From: JASGDC01 sp047606545
GTDB taxonomy: Bacteria; Actinomycetota; Actinomycetes; Actinomycetales; Micrococcaceae
NCBI GenBank assembly: GCA_047606545.1
Contig: JASGEI010000013.1
Span: 1-48,222, forward strand
Length of the DNA stretch: 48,222 nucleotides
Reading direction: 5' to 3'
Under the pieces are notes generated by a model. It made no database searches. It was not told the DNA's origin and saw only the letters and a list, made by a program, of their open reading frames with translations. Numbering within the stretch: position 1 is the first letter of the stretch; every line of letters starts with the position of its first letter. Both the position numbers and the translations under genes were made by a program. Of the stretch, positions 32,351-40,957 are shown in pieces.

Positions 32351-33650
32351 TAACTTCTCGCTTAATAAGCTTTTGAGATACTTCCCTAGCTTGCTTTACC
32401 ACTGAAGCTAAGCCAGTACCAGCAACCCAAGCTCCTACCACATGTACATTATCTTGATTACTTAATATTGATTTTACTTCAGCTAATTTTGCCTGATTTT
32501 CAGCAGTTACAAATGGAATGCCTTGTGGCCAATGCACAGTATCACTATCAATAATTTCAGCAAATTCTGTAGCCAATAAGGTTTGCGCATCGCTAATTGC
32601 AATATCTACGATTTCACTATCCTCAGGTGCTGCTTTATCTGGACGTCCATAAGATAAACGAATGACATGCGTATCTTTAGGTAATTTATTAGCCAACCAC
32701 TCCCACTTAGCACTAGCATGAGTCAACGCCTTTGCCTGAACTTTGGTAGCACTCTCATCTACCAAGACTCCGGTACCTCGTGGTGCTTTATTAAGTGCTG
32801 GTGCTTTCACTATCAAACTAACCAAGACAATATCAGCTCCGCGACCGCAATCTTCAATATTCACTACATCCGTCAGCAATCTTCTTGCTCCATTAATGCC
32901 TGTGGCAACTATTGGGTTCTCTAAAGCAGATAGTGAAGTTACTTTCTCATTAACAAACTGCACTCCTTGTGCCCTGCATTGCTTTACTAAAGTTTCGCTT
33001 AGCACTCGCATTCCACCTTTAAGCCCAAGCACTTGTGCACCAGCTGGTGCTGCTTTGCGCATTGAAACAATAGCCTTTTGCAACGAACCAGATTCTTTGA
33101 GCTTCGTTTGGATACCAGGTATTACTGCGTTTGAGTCAAGGTCATAAGGGTTAGCAGCATGAACACCAGCAATTACTGGAGCGACTAACTTTTCTACCAC
33201 TTCTTTACCCATTCGTAACTCTACTAATTTACCAATACTAATTGGCTCAAAAGTCGCAGAGGTAGAACAAATTCTTTCATCAAGTCTGGCTCTTGTTAAT
33301 CCTTCTTCGCTCAAAATTTCTATAACATCATCAAAGTTTACCGGTATCCCAAAAACTCCAGGAACTGTAGGGTAAGTAGCGTTATCATTAAAAATCCAAG
33401 CTGGCTTCTTAACTGGAGCGACAACTTTGTCTGCAATACCTAAATCCGAAAACAAATCTTGCACTGCTGAAGTACGGATAGCAAAGCTTTCTGCCCCTGC
33501 ATCAAGTTTAATACCTGCTAATTCATGACTGCTAACTACCCCACCAAGTTTATTACGTTCATAGACTGTAACTTGATGTCCCACATGAGATAACTCCCAA
33601 GCACATACTAATCCTGCTATTCCACCACCAATAATATTAAACTCACTCAT
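32337..33650 (-). CDS. hemY: HemY-type protoporphyrinogen/coproporphyrinogen oxidase
   Basis: 437 residues. The FAD-binding GGGIAGLVCAWELSHVGH (7-24) begins the protein. The C-terminal FAD motif includes VHVVGAWVAGTGLASVVKQA. Actinobacterial HemY enzymes act mainly on coproporphyrinogen III in the coproporphyrin-dependent pathway (also called CgoX), and this one probably does too. It lies 3 bp after hemE and overlaps hemC. The chelatase and decarboxylase genes are not in the window. Confidence 0.95.
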   Translation of the reverse strand: MSEFNIIGGGIAGLVCAWELSHVGHQVTVYERNKLGGVVSSHELAGIKLDAGAESFAIRTSAVQDLFSDLGIADKVVAPVKKPAWIFNDNATYPTVPGVFGIPVNFDDVIEILSEEGLTRARLDERICSTSATFEPISIGKLVELRMGKEVVEKLVAPVIAGVHAANPYDLDSNAVIPGIQTKLKESGSLQKAIVSMRKAAPAGAQVLGLKGGMRVLSETLVKQCRAQGVQFVNEKVTSLSALENPIVATGINGARRLLTDVVNIEDCGRGADIVLVSLIVKAPALNKAPRGTGVLVDESATKVQAKALTHASAKWEWLANKLPKDTHVIRLSYGRPDKAAPEDSEIVDIAISDAQTLLATEFAEIIDSDTVHWPQGIPFVTAENQAKLAEVKSILSNQDNVHVVGAWVAGTGLASVVKQAREVSQKLIKREVNAEN

Positions 33651-33653
33651 GGC

Positions 33654-34724
33654 TTACACTTCTTGCTCATGGATAAAAGCTACTAATTCAGTAATTAGCT
33701 GTGGATCTGTATTCGGTGGCACTCCATGGCCTAGATTAACTACATGACCAGGAGCAGCTTTTCCTTGCTTAATAACTTCTGCAGTATGTGCAAATAACGC
33801 TTCTTTCCCAGTAGCTAAGAAAGCTGGGTCAATATTACCTTGAAGTGGCGTGGTTCCACCTAACCTTTTATTCGCCTCTCGAAGTGGTAGTCGGTAATCC
33901 ACTCCCATTACATCTGCACCACAATTTTTCATCGCGCCAAGCAATTCCGAAGTCCCCGTACCAAAATGCACTTTTGGCACTGCGTATCCAGCAACGCTAT
34001 TGAAAGTTATAGTGCTAGCTGGAGCTACAAATTTTTCATAATCTTCAACCCCCAAAGCTCCTGCCCATGAATCAAATAATTGAACTGCAGACGCTCCTGC
34101 TTCAATTTGTGCTTGTAAGAAAGCTCCCGAAAGCTCTGCCATCCAAGTGCTTAACGCGCTCCAGCTCTTTGAATCTGCATGCATCATAGTGCGCGGAGCT
34201 AGGTGATCACGACTAGATTTACCTTCAACTAAATATGCCGCTACTGTAAACGGTGCGCCAGCAAAACCAATAAGTGGTTTATTACCAAGTTCCTTCGTAA
34301 TAATTTTGATTGCATCTTGAATTTTAGAGAAATCGACAGCATCAATATTTGGTAGTTTTTTGATATCACTTGCTGTCTTAACTGGATTTTCAATAACTGG
34401 CCCTACACCTGGCACAATATCAACATTAACTCCAGCAAGTTTTAATGGAGTGACGATGTCACTAAAGAAAATTGCTGCATCCACATTATGACGACGAACT
34501 GGTTGCATCGTAATTTCCGCAGCTAATTCTGGCTGTAGACAAGCATCTAGCATTGCTACGCCCTTGCGTACTTTATGATATTCCGGCAATGAGCGTCCTG
34601 CTTGGCGCATAAACCAAACTGGCTTATGGCTCGGCTTCCGTCCTTGATAAGCAGAGATTATTGGTGACTCGGCAGTGCCGTTTGCAAGAAGTGGATGATT
34701 ACTTGAAACATTAAAAGAGCCCAT
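33654..34724 (-). CDS. hemE: Uroporphyrinogen decarboxylase
   Basis: 356 residues. It decarboxylates the four acetate groups of uroporphyrinogen III. The N-terminal substrate motif reads WFMRQAGRSLPEYHKVR (usually RQAGRYMPEY). IFFSDIVTPLKLAG, GFAGAPFTVAAYLVEG and VNLGHGVPPNTDP are characteristic. First gene of the hem operon. The -10 TATAGT at 34731-34736 ends 6 nt before the ATG and no Shine-Dalgarno is seen, so a leaderless mRNA is likely. Confidence 0.97.
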   Translation of the reverse strand: MGSFNVSSNHPLLANGTAESPIISAYQGRKPSHKPVWFMRQAGRSLPEYHKVRKGVAMLDACLQPELAAEITMQPVRRHNVDAAIFFSDIVTPLKLAGVNVDIVPGVGPVIENPVKTASDIKKLPNIDAVDFSKIQDAIKIITKELGNKPLIGFAGAPFTVAAYLVEGKSSRDHLAPRTMMHADSKSWSALSTWMAELSGAFLQAQIEAGASAVQLFDSWAGALGVEDYEKFVAPASTITFNSVAGYAVPKVHFGTGTSELLGAMKNCGADVMGVDYRLPLREANKRLGGTTPLQGNIDPAFLATGKEALFAHTAEVIKQGKAAPGHVVNLGHGVPPNTDPQLITELVAFIHEQEV

Positions 34725-34730
34725 GCTCTA

Positions 34731-34736
34731 ACTATA
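34731..34736 (-). promoter_or_regulatory. -10 element of the hemE operon
   Basis: TATAGT on the minus strand, 6 nt before the hemE ATG. No convincing -35 is visible at 16-18 bp. Confidence 0.5.
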
Positions 34737-34750
34737 CAACGCCTTCTTGT

Positions 34751-34858
34751 TTAGCTGTATATTCTACTGCATTTGAAACAATGAGCAGGAATAGCCCCTT
34801 TAGGGCCTAGTTTCAGTGGATAAGTTTCGGTACCGATTAGTTTCCAATTTTCGTTCAT
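34751..34858 (-). CDS. Possible 35-residue protein with a CxxC motif
   Basis: A short frame between hemE and hemA encodes a 35-residue peptide containing WKLIGTETYPLKLGPKG and ending with HCFKC-SRIYS. The composition is protein-like rather than random, and the CxxC pair could bind metal or haem or be redox-active. The ATG at 34858 has a weak GTGG upstream and a TATAAG box about 20 nt further. An in-frame start at 34951 would overlap hemA. I do not recognise the family; it may not be translated. Confidence 0.35.
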   Translation of the reverse strand: MNENWKLIGTETYPLKLGPKGAIPAHCFKCSRIYS

Positions 34859-34880
34859 TACCACTGCCACTTTTTTAAAC

Positions 34881-34898
34881 TTATATCCGCGGAAATAA
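34881..34898. promoter_or_regulatory. GC-rich dyad in the hemA promoter region
   Basis: TTAT-a-TCCGCGGA-a-ATAA is an 18-bp near-perfect dyad, with an uninterrupted TCCGCGGA core, in otherwise AT-rich DNA. It lies just upstream of the hemA -10 (34908-34913) and upstream of the small minus-strand frame, so it is placed to control both. Binding factor unknown. Confidence 0.5.
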
Positions 34899-34907
34899 AT
34901 AGTAAGG

Positions 34908-34913
34908 TAAAAT
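34908..34913 (+). promoter_or_regulatory. -10 element of hemA
   Basis: TAAAAT ends 8 nt before the hemA ATG; the -35 position falls in or near the GC-rich dyad and has no consensus hexamer. Confidence 0.4.
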
Positions 34914-34921
34914 GAGAAATC

Positions 34922-36181
34922 ATGACTTTTGTAGCTTTTATTGCCACTCATAACACAAGTGAACTATCCGTAGTCGAGCAGCTTTCTTACCGTAATGAAC
35001 TTATTCCATCACAGCTAACTGCACGTCAAGATATGGTATCCGGCTGTGTAGTGCTGGCCACCTGCACTCGTTTTGAAATTTATGTAGATATTGAGCCAAA
35101 AGTTAAGCTAGCAGAGGCAAAAACCTATATTGTCGAAGCTGTTGCTGAGATAAGTAAAACTAAAGAAGATTTTGTAGTTAAAAATCTAACCTTACTTAAG
35201 GGTACAGAAGCTATTGAACACCTCTTTTCGGTTGCAGCAAGTCTAGATTCGATGGCTGTAGGTGAGCGTGAAATTGTGGGACAGGTACGTACTGCCCTTA
35301 AAGAGAGCCAGACTCAGCGCACCACATCCCCGACTATCGAATTAACTTTCCAAAAAGCACTTAAAGTCGGTAAAGCTGTTCGAACGCAGACTGAGTTAGC
35401 TAATACTGGTCGTTCCTTAGTAGACTTAGCTGTAGATTTAGCTATGCAAATGTGTACTCAAACTTCAAAACAAACACCTGAATGGGGTAATAATTCTGCA
35501 CTTATTATCGGCACTGGCGCCTATGCAGGAGCTACAGTTGCTGCATTACGAAATAGTGGTTGCAAAAATATTGAAGTTTTCTCACGTTCTAATAGAGCAA
35601 AAGGTTTTGCAGAAAGCCACAATATTAAAGCTATTAAATCTGCAAAACTACCAGAGCAGATAGCCAATGCGCAGTTAGTAGTTAGTTGTAGTGGAAAAGG
35701 TCCAATAATAACAATAAATCTTGTTAAAGAGGCACTAGAGCTACGCAGCAAACGGTCGCCATTGGTGATGATTGATATGGCGCTTCGCCATGATATTCAT
35801 CCATTAGTTAACGCTATGAATAACGTGGAAGTCATCAACTTAGAAACTATTAAAAATAATTCTACTGAAGAACATAGCAAAGCGCTTACTCAAGCCCAAG
35901 AATTAGTACAGAAGGCCAGCGAAGAATTTACTGCAACGAACGAAGCTCGTTTTTTAAATGATGCCATTGTCGCATTGCGCATGAGCGCTAAAGAAATCTT
36001 AGATAATGAAATTGCTAAACTACCAGAAAATGTAGATAAAGAAGAAGCCACCAAAGCAATGCGCCGACTGACTAGATCATTGTTACACACTCCCACTACT
36101 CGAGCTAAAGAACTTGCTGCTAAAGGAGAAGCCAATGATTACGCAAAGAGCATTGAAACACTTTTTGGGATAGAGTTCTAA
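34922..36181 (+). CDS. hemA: Glutamyl-tRNA reductase
   Basis: 419 residues. It reduces glutamyl-tRNA(Glu) to glutamate-1-semialdehyde, the entry and usual control point of heme synthesis. Catalytic Cys48 is in LATCTRFEIYVD. Further signatures are LDSMAVGEREIVGQVRTAL, the NADPH-binding IIGTGAYAGATVAAL (about 196-210) and the C-terminal dimerisation helix LHTPTTRAKELAAKG. It is transcribed away from the other hem genes, so it can be regulated separately. Confidence 0.98.
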   Translation: MTFVAFIATHNTSELSVVEQLSYRNELIPSQLTARQDMVSGCVVLATCTRFEIYVDIEPKVKLAEAKTYIVEAVAEISKTKEDFVVKNLTLLKGTEAIEHLFSVAASLDSMAVGEREIVGQVRTALKESQTQRTTSPTIELTFQKALKVGKAVRTQTELANTGRSLVDLAVDLAMQMCTQTSKQTPEWGNNSALIIGTGAYAGATVAALRNSGCKNIEVFSRSNRAKGFAESHNIKAIKSAKLPEQIANAQLVVSCSGKGPIITINLVKEALELRSKRSPLVMIDMALRHDIHPLVNAMNNVEVINLETIKNNSTEEHSKALTQAQELVQKASEEFTATNEARFLNDAIVALRMSAKEILDNEIAKLPENVDKEEATKAMRRLTRSLLHTPTTRAKELAAKGEANDYAKSIETLFGIEF

Positions 36182-36341
36182 ATCTTTTAAAAAACAAGTG
36201 AAAACTTAGTGGGATATAAACAAAAATAAGGCAAATAATAAAAAAAAATCTTATTTCCTATAGCTTTATGCATAGCTAACATACGAAAATTAGATCATGA
36301 CCTTAATCAGATAAACACTTATTGTGTAGGAAGATAGGAAC

Positions 36342-37346
36342 ATGGCATCTGATACCTCTGAAATTATTTTCTACCAAACCGATGATGGGCAATTAAAAGT
36401 TAATGTCCTCATCCAAGATGAAACTGTTTGGCTGAATCAGGCTCAAATGGTTGAATTATTTAATTCAAGTAAAGCTACTATTAGTGAACATATAAAAAAT
36501 ATTTATGAAGAGGGCGAACTTGAAAAAGAATCAACTGTTCGGAAATTCCGAACAGTTCAAAAAGAGGGGAAACGAGAAGTAGAAAGAGAAGTAAATCACT
36601 ACAATCTAGATGTAATAATCTCCGTTGGTTATAGAGTTAAATCAATTGTCGGCACTCGTTTTAGGCAATGGGCTCTTAAAACTCTAAAAGAATATATGAT
36701 TAAAGGTTTCGTACTTGATGATGAACGATTAAAACAAGGGCAAAATTTATTCAGTAAAGATTACTTCCGAGAATTACTTGACCGCGTCCGTTCAATTAGA
36801 GCAAGTGAACGCAGAATCTGGCAACAAATAACTGATATTTTTGCTGAATGTAGCATTAACTACGATAAAAACTCACCTGTAACAAAAGAGTTCTATGCAA
36901 TGGTACAAAATAAGTTTCATTATGCAATTACAGGACAAACTGCTGCGGAAATTATTTACTCCAAAGCAAATAAAGAAGCTGAAAATATGGGTTTAACCAA
37001 TTGGAAAAATTCACCCAAAGGACGCATCTTAAAAAGTGATACTACAGTTGCTAAAAACTACTTAAGTGAAAAAGAAATAAAACAACTTGAACGTACTATC
37101 ACCGGTTACTTTGATTACATAGAAGATCTTATTGAGCGTGAAAATACTTTTACAATGGAAGAATTTGCTAAGAGTATCGATGAGTTTCTAGCATTTAGAA
37201 AGTATGAAATCTTAGCGGATAAAGGCAAAGTTTCGAGCCAGCAAGCAAAAGCTAAAGCAAAGCTAGAATATGACAAGTTTAATAAAACACAGAGCATAAC
37301 CTCTGACTTTGATAAAGCAGTTAAAGAGATACAAAAAGACATATAA
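36342..37346 (+). CDS. RhuM-family protein
   Basis: 334 residues. Family features: the opening IIFYQTDDGQLKVNVLIQDETVWLNQAQM (split after residue 20 by the turn), the KilA-like segment ELFNSSKATISEHIKNIY, ESTVRKFRTVQKEGKREV, YNLDVIISVGYRVKS and FRQWALKTLKEYMIKGFVLDDERL. RhuM was named in a Salmonella pathogenicity island; the family is scattered on islands and mobile DNA, and its function is unproven. Shine-Dalgarno AGGA is present. It stands alone between hemA and a tRNA, which fits acquisition by transfer. Confidence 0.9.
   Translation: MASDTSEIIFYQTDDGQLKVNVLIQDETVWLNQAQMVELFNSSKATISEHIKNIYEEGELEKESTVRKFRTVQKEGKREVEREVNHYNLDVIISVGYRVKSIVGTRFRQWALKTLKEYMIKGFVLDDERLKQGQNLFSKDYFRELLDRVRSIRASERRIWQQITDIFAECSINYDKNSPVTKEFYAMVQNKFHYAITGQTAAEIIYSKANKEAENMGLTNWKNSPKGRILKSDTTVAKNYLSEKEIKQLERTITGYFDYIEDLIERENTFTMEEFAKSIDEFLAFRKYEILADKGKVSSQQAKAKAKLEYDKFNKTQSITSDFDKAVKEIQKDI
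36533..36557. repeat. 25-bp perfect palindrome inside the RhuM gene
   Basis: AACTGTTCGGAA-A-TTCCGAACAGTT is a 12+1+12 perfect dyad within codons for STVRKFRTVQ. It may be a chance result of coding, an internal operator, or a hairpin affecting expression. Confidence 0.6.
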
Positions 37347-37414
37347 ACAGCGAATAAATATTATTAATTCAATTTATAGATTACCGATTTCCCGTTATTT
37401 TCGGGCATGAAAAG

Positions 37415-37488
37415 AGCCCCCGACCGGATTCGAACCGGTGACCCTCTGATTACAAATCAGATGCTCTGGCCAACTGAGCTACAGGGGC
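37415..37488 (-). tRNA. tRNA-Thr (anticodon TGT)
   Basis: Complete minus-strand cloverleaf: acceptor GCCCCTG/CGGGGGC, D arm GCTC/GAGC, anticodon stem TCTGA/TCAGA with loop TTTGTAA, T arm ACCGG-TTCGAAT-CCGGT, discriminator T. CCA is not encoded. Confidence 0.96.
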
Positions 37489-37767
37489 AACATTAATTAT
37501 TGTACACACTTTTTTCAGTGGTTGCAAAAGAATAACTCTAGCTTCTCACCTAGCACTCTTTTAGGCTGTTTTAGTAGGTGTTGCAATGAGTAAAAAGCTG
37601 CTAGAAACAAAAGATTAAGACGTGGGGTGTTTACTATCCATGCTAATGATGAGAGTTTCAGGGCAGAACGCTGAAACTATTTATGAGTGTTTGGCTCACA
37701 ATGAAGAAAGATGAGTTAGTGCCTATTGGTGATGCCCGTAAGCACTTTTACCATATTACTTATAAGC
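37489..37767. other. Intergenic stretch with a possible gene relic
   Basis: No full gene. A plus-strand frame at 37683-37784 encodes about 33 residues (including LVPIGDARKHFYH) and could be the tail of a decayed gene; I cannot name it. A dyad AGTTTCAG-N9-CTGAAACT lies at 37654-37678. Nothing else stands out. Confidence 0.35.
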
Positions 37768-38328
37768 CTAGAACTGCTCAATAACCATAACTGTTGATTT
37801 AGTAGCAGTTGCTGCTTGAATACCAATTTCTGAATCTTCAAAGATAACCGTGTTTTCTGGAGACATATTAAAAAACTCCATGACTTTTAAAAAACATTCT
37901 GGATTAGGTTTTGTTTTTTCGGCATCTTCTCCACACACAAGCATTTCGAAGAGACTAAGTTTACCGAAGTGTCGAAGAATTGCTTCAGCATTTTGGCGAG
38001 AAGCAGTAGTTGCAATTGCAATTCTATAACTAGGGCGAAGAGACTCGATAATTTTAAAAAGATGTTTGTTAACTTTTGCAGTACCTAGGAAAGAAGGATA
38101 AAGTTCAATTTTTCGGTCATGAATTTTTTCGCGAAGTTCTATATTGTCACCTACTAAGGAAGGCATAAATACCTTATAATTTTTTGAATGACACTTAGAT
38201 TCATAGTACTCACGATCAATATTTACATGACTCTCTTTACAAGCTTGTCTATATGCTTGAAAGTTACATTCTGTAGTATCAAAGAGAGTTCCATCTAGGT
38301 CGAATATAGCTAACTTAGTTTTCTTCAA
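37768..38328 (-). CDS. HAD-superfamily phosphatase (subfamily IA)
   Basis: About 186 residues. Motif I FDLDGTLFDT carries the nucleophile Asp, motif II is IAIATTASRQN, motif III is the Lys in KTKPNPECF and motif IV is VIFEDSEIGIQAA. It removes phosphate from a small metabolite. An ATG at 38349 is also in frame, but a TTG at 38328 with AGAGGA 9-10 nt upstream puts the start just before KKTKLAIFDLDG. It overlaps the end of the flippase-kinase gene, so it belongs to the glycan operon and may act on its phosphorylated intermediates. Confidence 0.88.
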   Translation of the reverse strand: MKKTKLAIFDLDGTLFDTTECNFQAYRQACKESHVNIDREYYESKCHSKNYKVFMPSLVGDNIELREKIHDRKIELYPSFLGTAKVNKHLFKIIESLRPSYRIAIATTASRQNAEAILRHFGKLSLFEMLVCGEDAEKTKPNPECFLKVMEFFNMSPENTVIFEDSEIGIQAATATKSTVMVIEQF

Positions 38329-40213
38329 GTGGAAATATCCTCTCAACATCGTTAAGAACTTTAATCATACCAGCGTAGAAAAGTGCAGCACGATCAGTAT
38401 CTTTGTTAATTTTATATGGCATCAAACGTAACCAATGCATAATTTCATGATAAAAAATACTACGGCGTTCATCATGACTAAATTTTGCCTTTAGCCAGTT
38501 ATTATATTCAGTAAAAAGTTTATCGTATTGCAAAGAGTAAGTATCGTCATAATAAATATGATTATCTTCTACCTCAACATCATAAGTACGCATCAGAAAT
38601 TCGTAACCCCCATGTAAAGATTGAAGGAGTTTAGCATAATCAAGAAAAGGTGAGTTAACAGGGTTCGGAGTATTTGGGTCAATAATATACCACTTGGGAG
38701 AATCTGTCGCATCAATAATAATATTCTCCATTGTTAAGTCACCATGGATTGTACCTTCGATATCATCTTTGAAAATATTATGCATATTATTTTCCGTGAG
38801 TAGCTTCTTGTAATAAGGCAAGTTATTGTATTCTATACCATTAATATAAATTGTGTTATATTCTGCCAGATGCATTAACGGAGTTGAATATTGAATCTTT
38901 TCGATATTTTCATTAGCTTTTGTTTCAATATACTCTCTAATATCATTTGCAGGTATCAAATTAGACGAGTTATTGTATAACTTTTCATCGAGAGTTTCTA
39001 AAACATCTTTGAGAAGTTTCCAGCATTCTTCAGACGAAGCTCTATGTACAAACTCATAGATAGGCATTGTCTCTGGAATATAGGGCATTTCATAGCTATA
39101 GTATGTATCTGTTTTCTTCTCGTCAAGTATTTCTGTTGTTGGTATTTTTTTTAAATTATCTTTTAACCAAACGACTTGATCGTACAACTTTTCAGCGTCA
39201 TCTCCAAAAGCGTATTTCCTAAATACAGTGCCATTGTTTCCTGAACCTAATAGTGTAGTTGCATTTGATCCTGCAGAGAAGTCTCTAATGACATCAATAT
39301 CTGAATTCATATCGAGATAATTTTTGATGTATTGACGATTATTATTTGTAAAATATTGACGAAGAAAAGATATTCTTTGCTGATTACCAACATGAGGCAA
39401 AAGTTGACTTGTTTTTCTCGTAGACTCTTGTGTTGAAGATGCATTTTTCAGTAAAAGAGCTAAAAGCAGCAAAAGAATCAGACTGAAAAAGCTAACAAGT
39501 CCAAACCAAATTCCGTTAGCATGGAAAATAGCTGGAACAATAAGGTTTTTCTGTGCAAATAAAGAAAGTAAAACATCAGTTACTGTGTATGTTTTGTTAT
39601 TAACTTTCGTAAGGAACAATGAAAAAGCCCAGTAGGAGAAAATATAGAATGCCCATGTTGCAATTGTATAAAACAGAAGTTTAACTTTGTTTATCTTATT
39701 AATTAGGGTTTTCAAAGATGAAATCAAAGACCAAAAGAATAGCAAACCTTTGAGTTCAAGATTTACGTTAAAAATATGACAGATTTTAAGAATAGTATTC
39801 TTAGTAAATGTGTTTGCTTTCACTAAGAAATAAAAAGTAAAAATACTTAAACAAATAACTATCGTATAAAATACTACGAACTTAATATAAGCATTACTAA
39901 AGCCAGAAAATAAAAAAATTGCAAGAAAAAGAAAGTAAATAGCAATAAAATCGAGTATTCTATCGACGATGATAGTTGCTAGTGAAAAAGCAATACCGTT
40001 ACGCATTTTCTTTCCCGAGATTATAGCTCTAATAAAATCACCAAAAATTTTAAAAGGTAAAAAGAAGTTTGCAATATAACCAAAAGATAAAGCAGTCAAA
40101 AGATTACTGTCATACGGTTTCTCATATGTTTCGATAAGCATTTTCCAACGAAGCATTTTGATGTAGGTCCCTAGGCTAAGAAGAAATGTCGAAGCTATGA
40201 ATATACCAACCAT
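38315..40213 (-). CDS. Fusion: flippase-like (LPG synthase TM/AglD type) membrane domain and APH-like kinase domain
   Basis: 632 residues. The N-terminal part (about 1-265) has some seven membrane helices with the flippase-like family segments SFGYIANFFLPFKIFGDFIRA and ATIIVDRILDFIAIYF. The cytoplasmic C-terminal part (about 295-632) resembles aminoglycoside/choline kinases: nucleotide-loop region LGSGNNGTVFRKYA, Brenner-type IHGDLTMENI with Asp492, and metal motif IIDPN (Asp512). The kinase could phosphorylate an alcohol or amino-alcohol that the neighbouring nucleotidyltransferase activates. I know both domains separately; their fusion is unusual. ATG start with GGAAAC upstream. Confidence 0.85.
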   Translation of the reverse strand: MVGIFIASTFLLSLGTYIKMLRWKMLIETYEKPYDSNLLTALSFGYIANFFLPFKIFGDFIRAIISGKKMRNGIAFSLATIIVDRILDFIAIYFLFLAIFLFSGFSNAYIKFVVFYTIVICLSIFTFYFLVKANTFTKNTILKICHIFNVNLELKGLLFFWSLISSLKTLINKINKVKLLFYTIATWAFYIFSYWAFSLFLTKVNNKTYTVTDVLLSLFAQKNLIVPAIFHANGIWFGLVSFFSLILLLLLALLLKNASSTQESTRKTSQLLPHVGNQQRISFLRQYFTNNNRQYIKNYLDMNSDIDVIRDFSAGSNATTLLGSGNNGTVFRKYAFGDDAEKLYDQVVWLKDNLKKIPTTEILDEKKTDTYYSYEMPYIPETMPIYEFVHRASSEECWKLLKDVLETLDEKLYNNSSNLIPANDIREYIETKANENIEKIQYSTPLMHLAEYNTIYINGIEYNNLPYYKKLLTENNMHNIFKDDIEGTIHGDLTMENIIIDATDSPKWYIIDPNTPNPVNSPFLDYAKLLQSLHGGYEFLMRTYDVEVEDNHIYYDDTYSLQYDKLFTEYNNWLKAKFSHDERRSIFYHEIMHWLRLMPYKINKDTDRAALFYAGMIKVLNDVERIFPLEEN

Positions 40214-40222
40214 TTAGTTTCC

Positions 40223-40957
40223 TTAGTTTAGCAATGAAAATTTACTAGACATTTTAGCTTCTTTATATTCTTCAGTGGTACCGAATCCTACTTGTGTATC
40301 AGTACTAAAAATAACTATATTTTTTCCTTCTTTAGCCAGAACATTATAGACACCACTCATAAAGTATTCACTGTATTCACAGTCTTTCAGATAAGTTTTA
40401 GCTGATGTTTCAAAAGTATTCTTATCTTTAAAGTAGTATGCTCCACAAATAGCGTGGTCACTAACGGCAACTTTTTCTACTGTTCGTACAAAGTGTCCAT
40501 TTTTATCTAGTTCAGCAAAACTATATTTTGGTTCGTTTGAGGTAAAAGTTAGAAGACCGCCATCCACTTCCGAAATGTCCTTTGTTTTACAGAAAGTGTA
40601 AAAATCAGGACAATAAAACATATGATCGCAGTCATTAAAAACAATTGGCTTGTCATTTGTGATTTTTTCAGAACCTTTTAGAGAAGTAATAACTGCACCC
40701 TCAGTAACTTCAGTAATAGCTACAATTTCAGCTTTTGGAAAATATTTTTTAATTTTTTGATCAATATGGAAATCATCAATATGCTCTTGTAAAACTACTA
40801 CAATTAATGAAGAAAGATTTACAAATTTTTCGATAGAACGTATTGACCAATAAAAGAAAGGTTTTCCATTTATTTGTATCAATGGTTTAGGAGTGGTGTA
40901 ACCTTCTTTGGTAAAACGTGAACCACGACCAGCCATTGGCATTACTAGATTAATCAC
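40223..40957 (-). CDS. Sugar-phosphate/alditol-phosphate nucleotidyltransferase
   Basis: 244 residues. The N-terminal nucleotide-binding signature VMPMAGRGSRFTKEGYTTPK with PLIQINGKP, then FNDCDHMFY (metal Asp), places it in the NTP_transferase family, similar in style to capsule-locus enzymes that make CDP- or UDP-activated groups. It overlaps the GT2 gene by 4 bp (GTGA) with a GTG start, and lies 9 bp upstream of the flippase-kinase gene. The nucleotide and substrate cannot be read from the sequence. Confidence 0.9.
   Translation of the reverse strand: MINLVMPMAGRGSRFTKEGYTTPKPLIQINGKPFFYWSIRSIEKFVNLSSLIVVVLQEHIDDFHIDQKIKKYFPKAEIVAITEVTEGAVITSLKGSEKITNDKPIVFNDCDHMFYCPDFYTFCKTKDISEVDGGLLTFTSNEPKYSFAELDKNGHFVRTVEKVAVSDHAICGAYYFKDKNTFETSAKTYLKDCEYSEYFMSGVYNVLAKEGKNIVIFSTDTQVGFGTTEEYKEAKMSSKFSLLN

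Noticed and set aside
36342..37490. A prophage or integrative element around RhuM
   Set aside because: No integrase, excision or phage structural gene and no repeated tRNA end could be found nearby; only RhuM itself suggests transfer.
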